A DNA stretch of 64,000 nucleotides from an uncultured SAR86 cluster bacterium. GTDB taxonomy: Bacteria > Pseudomonadota > Gammaproteobacteria > Magnimaribacterales > Magnimaribacteraceae. Below the pieces are notes generated by a model that saw nothing but the letters and a program-made list of their open reading frames with translations, was not told where the DNA came from and ran no database searches. The translations under genes and the position numbers were made by a program. Shown one piece after another: positions 25,398 to 33,904 of the stretch. Location of the stretch: the NCBI GenBank assembly GCA_902542325.1, contig CACBUE010000001.1, positions 1 to 64,000 on the forward strand, read 5' to 3'. How positions within the stretch are numbered: position 1 is the stretch's first letter; each line of letters opens with the position of its first letter.

Positions 25398-27059
25398 ATG
25401 CAAAACAATCATCCTGAACTGAACGAAAGAGCTAAAGGATGGCTAAATTTTTTACATCAAAAGGCAACTACATCAGATGATTGGTCAGAAGCAGGAACTC
25501 CAAATGAGTGGTGGGATCAGACATCAACACCACCAATGTGCTCTTTCCCCCGTTTTGATCTTCAAGAGTCAACCTATGCAATAGGGTTGATGGCCGATAA
25601 GACTCCTGCTTGGAGAGAGGTTTATTCAGAAATTCTTGATGAAATCGCTGAACGTTCAATTACTTACTGGGCAGCTGTTGATTGGCTATCTCAATTTGGT
25701 CATGATCCGAACAGGCAAAATTATCCCGAAGCATGGAAAGGTACTCTTATTCCAGAAGAATTTTGGGGTAATTATGACGCCCCCGGATGGACTGCTAATG
25801 GCGTTGCGCCGTGGGGATTTCATATGGATCCTATTGGTGCGGATGGTAATTTATTTTTTAAAGGCTGGCTCAATTTAACTCAATCTTTGCATACTTATGT
25901 TAGTGGTTATGATAAATGGTCTAGTTCCTTTAGTGTTGCCGGCGCTTATAATTCACGATTCGAATGGACTCAACATCAATTAGCTGACCATCTGCATCAG
26001 CAATGGTCTAAAACTCCTATGGGACCTCATTGTGAAAATACTAAAGCTTGGCCATTTTGTTTGTCAGCTGCTGGATTAGGATTAATGATGTATGACAAAA
26101 TTTTTGATAATAATTTCCATAGTTCATACTCTAATTGGTTATCTTTTACCAAAGATAAATATTATGGATTTGATAAGAGTGGTGCTTTGCAATGGGTCAC
26201 AATGTATTTCGATGAAATTAACGATCATCATCACAAAACATTACCTACTCATGGTCTTGCAATAGCGTTTTATGCAAAACCACAAGATCCTCATTTTGCT
26301 GAACTTCTTTATCGAGGTGCCATTAATTTTCTAGGATGGGACAACCCATCTATTCCGATTACAAATGAATATATATCTGATCCAAGAATGTTTGCGCTTG
26401 GATTGACTATGTCTAGAGAATTTGATGATCAAGTTACTTATGAGAGACTAAAAAAATATGCAGAAGAAAATTTTGAACCACAATTCTTTGGTATTAATGA
26501 CAGTAAGTTTGGATTTTGGTTTAACTTTGGAGAAAACTGGCCGAGAGGGCAGCTTTCTGCATTAGCCATGTGTGCAGAAGTTTGTGAACCTGATGCATGG
26601 GAAAATCTTTTCAATAATCCTAATCTAACTAAGTTCTATTCACCTAGCATTCAAGGGATTGACTTTCCATCTTTATATGTTGAAAAGGCTTTTCATGATG
26701 ACCAGAAAGGAAAATTATATTTCAGTATATGCGACGGTGATAAAACTAAGACTAATCGAAGTACAACTGTAGAAGTTTTCAATCTACCTAATTCAAATTC
26801 CATTGATGTTTTATGTGATGGTAGAGTATTTAAAGATTACAAAATCATCGATAATTCAAAAATAACTATTAATACCGAAGTGGCAAATCATAATTTTGAA
26901 ATAACGACAGGCTATTATTTATCAAAGTTAGAAGAACAAGACTTAAACAAGAAGCTTAAAGAATACAATAATCCAAATAATGAAAATTTGAGTAGTTCTT
27001 CAAAAGTAAATTCCAAATTAATCCTACCTACTAATCTTAATTCGCGCGGTTGCTGTTGA
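25398..27059 (+). CDS. linalool dehydratase/isomerase-like protein
   Basis: A 553-residue protein, Trp- and Tyr-rich, without signal peptide. Its pattern recalls the linalool dehydratase/isomerase (LDI) family, an alpha6/alpha6-barrel enzyme of monoterpene metabolism: Asp54 and Tyr60 spaced six apart, and Cys212-Glu213 with Cys221 nine residues on (HCENTKAWPFC), the spacing I recall for the LDI active-site cysteines. By the same remembered alignment the LDI active-site His is Trp157 here (NLFFKGWLNL), so chemistry may differ. Residues 430-553 add a C-terminal extension. It follows the GST by 7 nt in the putative catabolic operon. Family match from memory, not searched. Confidence 0.58.
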   Translation: MQNNHPELNERAKGWLNFLHQKATTSDDWSEAGTPNEWWDQTSTPPMCSFPRFDLQESTYAIGLMADKTPAWREVYSEILDEIAERSITYWAAVDWLSQFGHDPNRQNYPEAWKGTLIPEEFWGNYDAPGWTANGVAPWGFHMDPIGADGNLFFKGWLNLTQSLHTYVSGYDKWSSSFSVAGAYNSRFEWTQHQLADHLHQQWSKTPMGPHCENTKAWPFCLSAAGLGLMMYDKIFDNNFHSSYSNWLSFTKDKYYGFDKSGALQWVTMYFDEINDHHHKTLPTHGLAIAFYAKPQDPHFAELLYRGAINFLGWDNPSIPITNEYISDPRMFALGLTMSREFDDQVTYERLKKYAEENFEPQFFGINDSKFGFWFNFGENWPRGQLSALAMCAEVCEPDAWENLFNNPNLTKFYSPSIQGIDFPSLYVEKAFHDDQKGKLYFSICDGDKTKTNRSTTVEVFNLPNSNSIDVLCDGRVFKDYKIIDNSKITINTEVANHNFEITTGYYLSKLEEQDLNKKLKEYNNPNNENLSSSSKVNSKLILPTNLNSRGCC

Positions 27060-27114
27060 TACTTTTTTGAAAAGACTCTAATGTAAATATTTATTCATTT
27101 TTATTTATTGGTTT

Positions 27115-27945
27115 ATGTCTCTTTCAGAATTTTCATTAAAAGGAAAAAAAGCTTTAGTAATTGGAGCAAGAAGGAATATGGGGAAGGGCTTTGCTCTTGG
27201 ACTTGCTGAAGCAGGTGCTGATGTTGCAGTCACAGATCTAAACATCGAATCTGGTCAGCTTGATGCAGTTTGTAAAGAAATTAAGGCTATGAACAGGCAT
27301 TCTATCTGCATCAAGACAGATATTTCTTCTCAGCCAGATGTAAAAAGCATGGTTGATCAAGTTATGCAGGAATTTGGAGGTATCGATATTTTGATGAATG
27401 TAGCTGTCATGTATCACATGAAATCTGTTGTTGATCTAGATGAAGAGAGTTGGGATATGCTTAGTAATGTAAATTTGAAAGGTTACTGGCTCACTATTCA
27501 GGAAGTGGCTCCAATAATGAAGAAGCAAAAAAGTGGAAGCATAATAAACCTAACTTCGAGAGGCGGACTTAAAGCGCATGCCGATAAAGCTATGGGAAAC
27601 TACGCAATAATTAAATCAGGTATAGCAATGATGACAAGACAGTATGCAAGATATCTTGGACCTCACAATATAAGAGTCAATGCCATTGCACCTTCTTTAG
27701 TCGAGTGGGAAGAATTTCCGGGCCAAGAAAATAAAGAAAATAAAACTACAATTAAAGAAGAAGTAAAAAAAGAAATATCTGAAAAAGATAAATTTGAAGC
27801 ATGGTCTACTGGACCAGAAAATATTCCTTTAGGACGTGTTGCTACCTTTAATGAAATGGCTAATGCGGCTGTTTTCCTAGCTTCTGATGCATCTAGTTAT
27901 GTAAACGGCACTATCTTAAATGTGGATGGTGGATACATGGCATGA
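27115..27945 (+). CDS. short-chain dehydrogenase/reductase (SDR)
   Basis: A 276-residue SDR with catalytic Ser148, Tyr163 and Lys167 (YAIIK) and the usual C-terminal SSYVNGTILNVDGGY. The cofactor loop reads IGARRNMGKG rather than TGxxxGxG. A Lys/Glu-rich insertion of about 25 residues (NKENKTTIKEE onward) sits in the substrate-loop region, probably shaping specificity. Its stop overlaps the VOC gene start by 4 nt. It would oxidise an alcohol or reduce a ketone in the same pathway as the neighbouring LDI-like protein. Confidence 0.87.
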   Translation: MSLSEFSLKGKKALVIGARRNMGKGFALGLAEAGADVAVTDLNIESGQLDAVCKEIKAMNRHSICIKTDISSQPDVKSMVDQVMQEFGGIDILMNVAVMYHMKSVVDLDEESWDMLSNVNLKGYWLTIQEVAPIMKKQKSGSIINLTSRGGLKAHADKAMGNYAIIKSGIAMMTRQYARYLGPHNIRVNAIAPSLVEWEEFPGQENKENKTTIKEEVKKEISEKDKFEAWSTGPENIPLGRVATFNEMANAAVFLASDASSYVNGTILNVDGGYMA

Positions 27946-28862
27946 TAGATAACTGGGAATTCAATCATCTCGGGATGATGGTCACAGATCGAGATGAAAT
28001 ATTGAGCTACTATCAGTCTATTGGACTTGGAGTTAGCGTAGGACCTCAACCTCTATTGCCGTATATAGAAGGTGAGGGAGAGATAACTTTTTTTAAAGAG
28101 CTAGATGGCGAACCTGTCTCTCATAGATTCGTAACTGGGGGAGCGCATAGCTTCAAAGATGGACAATCACAAATTGGAAATTGTCAGTTGGAAGTTTATC
28201 CTATGCGACCTGGACCCGGCATGTTCATTAGCAGATATCTTGAGACGAAAGGTGATGGAATCAATCATATAGCTTTTAATACGACAGATATTGAAAGAGA
28301 TACACAATTCTTTTTAGATCGAGGTTGCGATTTAGTTTTTAATGTCACTACTAATGGTAAAACTGTAGAAAACTATATAGACACTAGATTGCATGGAGAT
28401 TTGATGATTTCTTTGAGACCACCTGCCGATACTTGGGAAAAATCTTGGCGAAAAAATAATGAATCACATCCTCTAGTGAACAAATGGAAATTTTTAGGAT
28501 TAGGAATATGTGTGAATGATTTGGAGTCTGCTTCTGGTTATTACTCGAAACTAGGTTACAAGAGAACTGAAGAAAAGAAGGTTAGAAAAGAATGCAAAAT
28601 AACTTCTGAAGAATTCTATGTAAGTAATGTACTTTTTGAATTGATACAGGCCGAAAAAGATAGTATTTATAAAAATTCATTAGCACAACGAGGTGATGGC
28701 GTGGCGGAAATGATATTTCAGGTTTCCGATATGAAGACAGAATTAGATTTACTTAAAAATAAAGGCGCCAAAATACTAAAAGTATCTGATGATAAGAAAA
28801 CGGCTTATATTGATTCATGCATGAAAGGTAACTTACTAACTAGGCTTATGGAAATAGACTAA
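27942..28862 (+). CDS. two-domain VOC (glyoxalase/dioxygenase fold) protein
   Basis: A 306-residue protein with two vicinal-oxygen-chelate modules: the first starts at FNHLGMMVTDRDEILSYY and includes GDGINHIAF, the second starts at FLGLGICVNDLESASGYY and includes GDGVAEMIF. This two-module layout occurs in extradiol dioxygenases and in epimerase/isomerase-type VOC proteins. His of FNHLG and of NHIAF are candidate metal ligands in module one; module two lacks the matching His. Translationally coupled to the SDR. Ring cleavage is possible but not shown. Confidence 0.78.
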   Translation: MIDNWEFNHLGMMVTDRDEILSYYQSIGLGVSVGPQPLLPYIEGEGEITFFKELDGEPVSHRFVTGGAHSFKDGQSQIGNCQLEVYPMRPGPGMFISRYLETKGDGINHIAFNTTDIERDTQFFLDRGCDLVFNVTTNGKTVENYIDTRLHGDLMISLRPPADTWEKSWRKNNESHPLVNKWKFLGLGICVNDLESASGYYSKLGYKRTEEKKVRKECKITSEEFYVSNVLFELIQAEKDSIYKNSLAQRGDGVAEMIFQVSDMKTELDLLKNKGAKILKVSDDKKTAYIDSCMKGNLLTRLMEID

Positions 28863-28864
28863 CC

Positions 28865-29002
28865 ATGGAATTTTCATCTTTCGTTGCTGCTATTTTCATA
28901 TTTCTTATCTGCTTAATAGTGGCGTTAAAGCCGAGTAAAATTATCACACTTCTGGGTGCAGCTTTAATTCTTCCGCTGCTACTTCTCGTAATCTATCAGT
29001 GA
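28865..29002 (+). CDS. small membrane protein, 45 residues
   Basis: An ATG-to-TGA frame of 45 residues beginning 2 nt after the VOC gene: a hydrophobic helix (about 5-21), a short KPSK turn and a second helix (about 26-43). Position right at the end of the operon and two clean hydrophobic segments support it, but there is no strong ribosome site and no recognised family. Confidence 0.45.
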   Translation: MEFSSFVAAIFIFLICLIVALKPSKIITLLGAALILPLLLLVIYQ

Positions 29003-29088
29003 TTAAGGTTACAAAGAGCCATCATTACGGAAAATAAACGAACAGGTTGACTTTTGAAAAGAAACACCAATTGATTACTTGATTATTT

Positions 29089-29118
29089 TTGACTACATAC
29101 TACACTTTACGTACTAAT
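29089..29118 (+). promoter_or_regulatory. possible promoter for the TonB receptor gene
   Basis: TTGACT at 29089-29094 followed after 18 nt by ACTAAT (29113-29118), a modest sigma70 match upstream of the receptor, whose start is preceded by a GGGGGA ribosome site. The -10 is weak. Confidence 0.33.
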
Positions 29119-29159
29119 TTTAAATTATTTAAGTTTGCGCGCTTAATGGGGGACCAAAA

Positions 29160-31775
29160 ATGTTTGGAAAAATTCGTGAAAAGTTAACCTTTTATCTTTC
29201 AACTCTTGTTTTATTAAATGCTTCTGCATTCGGTGGCTATGTTTTAGCACAAGATGCTTTAGAAGAAATTGTAGTTACTGCAAGGAAAAAAGCAGAGAGT
29301 TTACAAGACGTACCTTTGTCTGTTTCGGCTCTTAGAGAAAGCTCTCTTGAAGAACTTGGTGTAAATGTTTTTGAAGATTATTTACTCCAGCTTCCTAGCG
29401 TCACAGCTGGTGGAGCTGGTCCAGGAACAAGTACTATCTACATCAGAGGTCTTGCATCCACAACCCCAAACCTTACAACAGCAGGAGTTGGTGGTTTGGC
29501 CCCAAACGTATCATTTTATCTTGATGAGCAACCCCTGGCTCAACCAGGTAGGAATCTAGATGTTTATGCCGCAGATATTGGCCGTATAGAAGTATTAAAA
29601 GGACCACAAGGAACACTTTTTGGAGCTAGTTCACAAGCAGGTGTAGTAAGAATGATTACTAATAAACCTATAATAGGTGAGTCCGAAACAAATATCGAAG
29701 TGGAATCTAGATATATGTCTGAAGGTGATACCGGAGGTAAAGTTGAGTTCGTAACAAATCTTTCTCTTGGCGATACTTCAGCTGCTAGATTGGTAGCCTA
29801 TAGAGATAGAAGAGGTGGTTACATTGATCAAGTTGCTGGCAAAGTAGATGCTAGCCAATCAGCTCGCTTCAGGCCTTCAGGTACCGTAAGAAGCAATGGA
29901 CTTCCTGTTTCTGAAGGAAGAAATGGTTTTCAGGCTGGTGCAGATCTTTCTGGAGTAACTTTTGCTGATGCAAATGCTATCGTTAAAGAAGATATTAATG
30001 AAGTCACGTATGAAGGTTTTAGATTAAGTTTAGCTCAAGAAATAAATGATAACTGGGATGCCTTAGTATCAGTTTCGAATCAAACAATTGAATCAGATGG
30101 AGTATTTTTTACTGACCCAACTTTGGGTGATCTTGAAATCCAAAGATATCACAATGATACTTTAGAAGATGAATTCGATAATATGAGTTTGACCATTGAA
30201 GGTTCAATTGGTGACCTAGAAGTTGTTTACGCTGGCGCTTATACAGACAGAACTTCTGATCAGATCATTGATTACACAGATTACCTTTTTGTTGGTCAAT
30301 ATCTTCCTTATTACATTTGTGATTATTATGTAACTTACACAAAATATGCGCCTGGAAATGTACCAACTGGTGCTTGTCCTGCTCCCGATATGTTTGTTGA
30401 TTCACTGACAGATTCAAAAGTAAAAACACATGAAATCAGAATAAATGCACCCATTAGCGAGAACATGAGTATCACAGCTGGAGCATTTATGAGTGACCTT
30501 GAATTAAAAGAGCATAATATGTTTACTTATCCCGGTGCAGTTGAAAGCGATATTGGATGGGGCCCAAATTATGCTCTGACAGATACTTCTGTAGCTGGTT
30601 ATCAAGCTTTACTAGACGGTGATGGAAATTTAAAGTCTAAACAATACGCAGCTGCTGGATGGCATTCTGGTAGAGGTCCTTACATGCCGCCTGTAATGTT
30701 CGTAAATGATATTAAAAGAACAGACAAACAAAAAGGGATTTTTGGCGAACTAGCTATCGATTTGTCAGACACAATTGAATTAACGGTAGGTGCTCGTTGG
30801 TATGATATTGCAGTGGATCTAGAAGGAGCTGCAAATGCTGGATTTACAACTGGTTTTCTGAGTGCTGGAGCTGATCATCGCGACCAACAAAGATTTGGTA
30901 CTAATTTATCAGCAGCATTTAATGAACCTGGTGTTGTTACAGGTAATCCATTTATAGATGAATTGAATTATCCCGATAAGGCTGAATCGGATGGAGTTAT
31001 CGGAAAAGCTACTCTATCTTGGAATAAGTCAGAAGATGTAATGTATTACGTAACTTGGTCTGAGGGATTTAGGCCAGGACTATTAAATCGTCCAGCAGGT
31101 CAATCAACACCAGACGGATCCTATACTGTAAGACCTGTGACTGATTCTGATGAAGTCACTAATTATGAATTTGGTTGGAAGACAGTTTTACAAGATGGAA
31201 GATTGAGATTTAATGGTAGTGTGTTTATGGTCGATGTCTCAGGTTTACAAACAACTATTTTCGATCCAAGTATTGCTAATTTATTCTTCTCTGACAATGC
31301 CGCAGATGCAGACATAACTGGTTTGGAAGGTGACTTTATTTATTACCCAAATATTGATGGTTTAATGATATCTGGAGCTTTTTCGTTACTAGATACGGAG
31401 ATAAAAAAATCTCTCACAACCAATGATGTAATAGCTGGAAAAGATTTAGCTTTTGCTCCCGGAATGCAGGCTAATATATCAGCAAGATATGAGTGGGACG
31501 TGGCCTCTGGTAACTTAGGTCATATTCAAGGTCAGCTTGTAGCATCAGACAAAAGTTTTTCTGACATTATAGAACCCAATAAAGCAAAACAAGACAGTTA
31601 TAGTTATGCAAATATTCGGGCTGGTATCAGTAATGATTCTTGGGTAGCTGAAATGTATATAGACAACATTACAGATGAAAGAGCTGAAATAAGTAACAAC
31701 TATGTTTTTGACAGACAAAGAGTTGCTGTAATAAGACCCATGACTATTGGCCTTAGATACAAGCTAAACTTTTAA
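29160..31775 (+). CDS. TonB-dependent outer-membrane receptor
   Basis: An 871-residue outer-membrane transporter. A signal peptide (Lys/Arg start, hydrophobic 11-30, cleavage near LAQ/D31) is followed by the TonB box LEEIVVT (34-40), the plug domain (DVPLSVSAL, STIYIRGLAS, RIEVLKGPQGTLFGASSQAGVV) and a beta-barrel ending in the outer-membrane signature LRYKLNF. It resembles the broad receptor class used by marine heterotrophs for large or hydrophobic organics rather than a known siderophore receptor. It follows the LDI-like cluster by about 160 nt and ends at a strong terminator. Confidence 0.95.
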   Translation: MFGKIREKLTFYLSTLVLLNASAFGGYVLAQDALEEIVVTARKKAESLQDVPLSVSALRESSLEELGVNVFEDYLLQLPSVTAGGAGPGTSTIYIRGLASTTPNLTTAGVGGLAPNVSFYLDEQPLAQPGRNLDVYAADIGRIEVLKGPQGTLFGASSQAGVVRMITNKPIIGESETNIEVESRYMSEGDTGGKVEFVTNLSLGDTSAARLVAYRDRRGGYIDQVAGKVDASQSARFRPSGTVRSNGLPVSEGRNGFQAGADLSGVTFADANAIVKEDINEVTYEGFRLSLAQEINDNWDALVSVSNQTIESDGVFFTDPTLGDLEIQRYHNDTLEDEFDNMSLTIEGSIGDLEVVYAGAYTDRTSDQIIDYTDYLFVGQYLPYYICDYYVTYTKYAPGNVPTGACPAPDMFVDSLTDSKVKTHEIRINAPISENMSITAGAFMSDLELKEHNMFTYPGAVESDIGWGPNYALTDTSVAGYQALLDGDGNLKSKQYAAAGWHSGRGPYMPPVMFVNDIKRTDKQKGIFGELAIDLSDTIELTVGARWYDIAVDLEGAANAGFTTGFLSAGADHRDQQRFGTNLSAAFNEPGVVTGNPFIDELNYPDKAESDGVIGKATLSWNKSEDVMYYVTWSEGFRPGLLNRPAGQSTPDGSYTVRPVTDSDEVTNYEFGWKTVLQDGRLRFNGSVFMVDVSGLQTTIFDPSIANLFFSDNAADADITGLEGDFIYYPNIDGLMISGAFSLLDTEIKKSLTTNDVIAGKDLAFAPGMQANISARYEWDVASGNLGHIQGQLVASDKSFSDIIEPNKAKQDSYSYANIRAGISNDSWVAEMYIDNITDERAEISNNYVFDRQRVAVIRPMTIGLRYKLNF

Positions 31776-31792
31776 CTGTTAAAAGTTTTTTT

Positions 31793-31816
31793 AAAGGGAG
31801 CCATGGCTCCCTTTTT
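31793..31816 (+). terminator. intrinsic terminator after the TonB receptor
   Basis: Perfect 10-bp palindromic stem AAAGGGAGCC-AT-GGCTCCCTTT followed by T residues, 17 nt after the receptor stop. The two-base loop is short, so the central pairs probably open. It is the clearest intrinsic terminator in the window and isolates the receptor from the next gene. Confidence 0.9.
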
Positions 31817-31866
31817 GCTTCTTTTAAGAGAAGTGATTTTTTGAGCTTTGTTAGAATAGTTTAGAT

Positions 31867-33897
31867 ATGAATGATGACCAATTCGATTTAGATGAGACCA
31901 CGCTTTCCGTGGATTTGAGTAATGCTACTCAAGCAGTAAAAGAGAGTAGATTTGAAGATGCCTTTAATTTACTAAAAGTTCTTCTCAAGGAGAATCCTGA
32001 TCATATCGATATTCTATACTTGACAGCAGTTTCAACTAGATTTTTAAAAAAGTTTGATGATTCGAGGAAACATATTGAACATTTACTTTTCAATGCTCCT
32101 GATATGGGTCGCGCTTATCAAGAACTCGGTCACCTTAATAGAGACATCGGGAATGAAGAAAAATCAATTACTCATTACAGGCAAGCATGTGAACTTAATC
32201 CAGCTTTACCGGCATCCTGGAATGCCTTGCACAAATACTTTGAAAAACTTAATAACAAACCTGCAGCAGATCATGCTTTAGAGCAGATCAAGAAATTACA
32301 GACCTTACCAGGACAACTTTTGTTTATCGAGCAGATTCTCAACGAAGGAAGATTAGGACTTGCCGAGACAAAATGTAGAGCTTTTCTTAAAGAAAACCCT
32401 ACCCATACATATGCTATGTCTTTGCTTGCTGAAATTGCTAACAGATTTGGATATTTTGATGATGCAGAATTTTTGCTTCAAAAGGCTGTTGAATTTAAAC
32501 CCAAAGATGGTGATCTCAGGCTGAAATATGCCTCTATACTCAGGAAAAAACAAAAATTTGCTCAGACTACAGAACAAGTAGATATCTTATGTAATCAATT
32601 TCCTGATAACCTCAATTATCGTGCCCAAAAGGCTAGTGATGTTATGCAAGGCGGAGATCATGCAAAGGCCATAACTATGTTTGATGATATCCTCAAGATG
32701 AACCCATATAACTTTAGTACTCTGATATCTAAAGGTCATGCTCAAAAGACCTTGGGCTTTACTGATCAAGCAATCAAAAGCTATCAAACTGCTTATCAAA
32801 TAAAACCAGATCATGGAGAAGCTTTCTTTTCTCTCGCAAATTTGAAAACTTATTCTTTTTCTCAAAATGAATTGGATAGCATGCGAGAGCAAGTGCAGAG
32901 AGTTGATTTATCTTTAAGAGATAAGGCTTATTTTCACTTTGCTTTAGCTCAAGGCTGTGAGGTTAATGGAGAATACGAAGAAGCCTTTTTTCATTTAGAC
33001 AGAGGTAATCAGATAAAGAAGGATCAGAGTAAGTATTCAATTGAAAATATGGAGAGAGAATTTCAAGCACAAATAGATGTTTGCGACGAAGCTTTTTTTG
33101 AACAATTAGGTCAAGGTGGCCACGATACCAAAGATCCAATATTTATACTTGGTTTACCAAGAGCTGGATCAACATTAGTAGAGCAAATACTAGCATCACA
33201 TTCTATGATTGATGGTACTCTTGAACTTCCTAATATCCTTTCGATGGCTCAAAGTCTCAGAGGCGATGATATCTATGGAAAAGATGGCAACTATCCAAGG
33301 GCCATGGAGTCTTTGACATTACAACAAAGAGAGAATTTTGGAAAAAGCTTTATTGAAGAAACAAGAATGCATAGAAAAAATGCTCCAATGTTCACAGATA
33401 AGATGCCTAATAATTTTAGACATATTGGTTTAATCCATTTAATTATGCCAAATGCAAAGATAATTGATGCAAGAAGATATCCTTTAGATTGCTGTTTTAG
33501 TATGTTCAAGCAACTCTTTGCACAGGGACAGGAGTTTACATATGGCCTACGTGAAGCCGGTAGCTATTACAATAGCTATACAAAACTTATGGATCACTGG
33601 GATAGAGTCTTACCGGGTAAGGTATTGAGATTTAATAATGAAGATGTTGTTGAAGATCTTGAGAATCAGGTTTCAAGACTGCTTGAATTTTTAGAGATAC
33701 CTTTTGAGGAACAATGCATCTCTTTTTATGAGACGGATAGATTAATAAGAACGCCTAGCTCAGAACAAGTTAGAAAACCTGTCAATAAAGATGGCATGGG
33801 AAGATGGAAACCTTATGCTAAATATTTAAAACCACTCCTCGATGTCATAGATGAAGATCATCTTAAGCCTGAAGATATTGCTTATATAAGAGGTTAG
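31867..33897 (+). CDS. TPR-repeat protein with C-terminal sulfotransferase domain
   Basis: A 676-residue fusion. Residues 1-380 are tetratricopeptide-like helices (repeated units such as AIKSYQTAYQIKPDHGEAFFSLA); from about 425 a sulfotransferase domain begins with the PAPS phosphate loop FILGLPRAGSTLVEQ, and continues through DKMPNNFRHIGLI and INKDGMGRWKPY-type motifs. It would transfer sulfate from PAPS to a hydroxyl or amine, with the TPR part holding a partner or substrate. No signal peptide. Such fusions recur in marine alpha- and gammaproteobacteria; substrates are mostly unknown. A BCCT gene follows after 7 nt. Confidence 0.85.
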   Translation: MNDDQFDLDETTLSVDLSNATQAVKESRFEDAFNLLKVLLKENPDHIDILYLTAVSTRFLKKFDDSRKHIEHLLFNAPDMGRAYQELGHLNRDIGNEEKSITHYRQACELNPALPASWNALHKYFEKLNNKPAADHALEQIKKLQTLPGQLLFIEQILNEGRLGLAETKCRAFLKENPTHTYAMSLLAEIANRFGYFDDAEFLLQKAVEFKPKDGDLRLKYASILRKKQKFAQTTEQVDILCNQFPDNLNYRAQKASDVMQGGDHAKAITMFDDILKMNPYNFSTLISKGHAQKTLGFTDQAIKSYQTAYQIKPDHGEAFFSLANLKTYSFSQNELDSMREQVQRVDLSLRDKAYFHFALAQGCEVNGEYEEAFFHLDRGNQIKKDQSKYSIENMEREFQAQIDVCDEAFFEQLGQGGHDTKDPIFILGLPRAGSTLVEQILASHSMIDGTLELPNILSMAQSLRGDDIYGKDGNYPRAMESLTLQQRENFGKSFIEETRMHRKNAPMFTDKMPNNFRHIGLIHLIMPNAKIIDARRYPLDCCFSMFKQLFAQGQEFTYGLREAGSYYNSYTKLMDHWDRVLPGKVLRFNNEDVVEDLENQVSRLLEFLEIPFEEQCISFYETDRLIRTPSSEQVRKPVNKDGMGRWKPYAKYLKPLLDVIDEDHLKPEDIAYIRG

Positions 33898-33904
33898 GAT
33901 ATCT

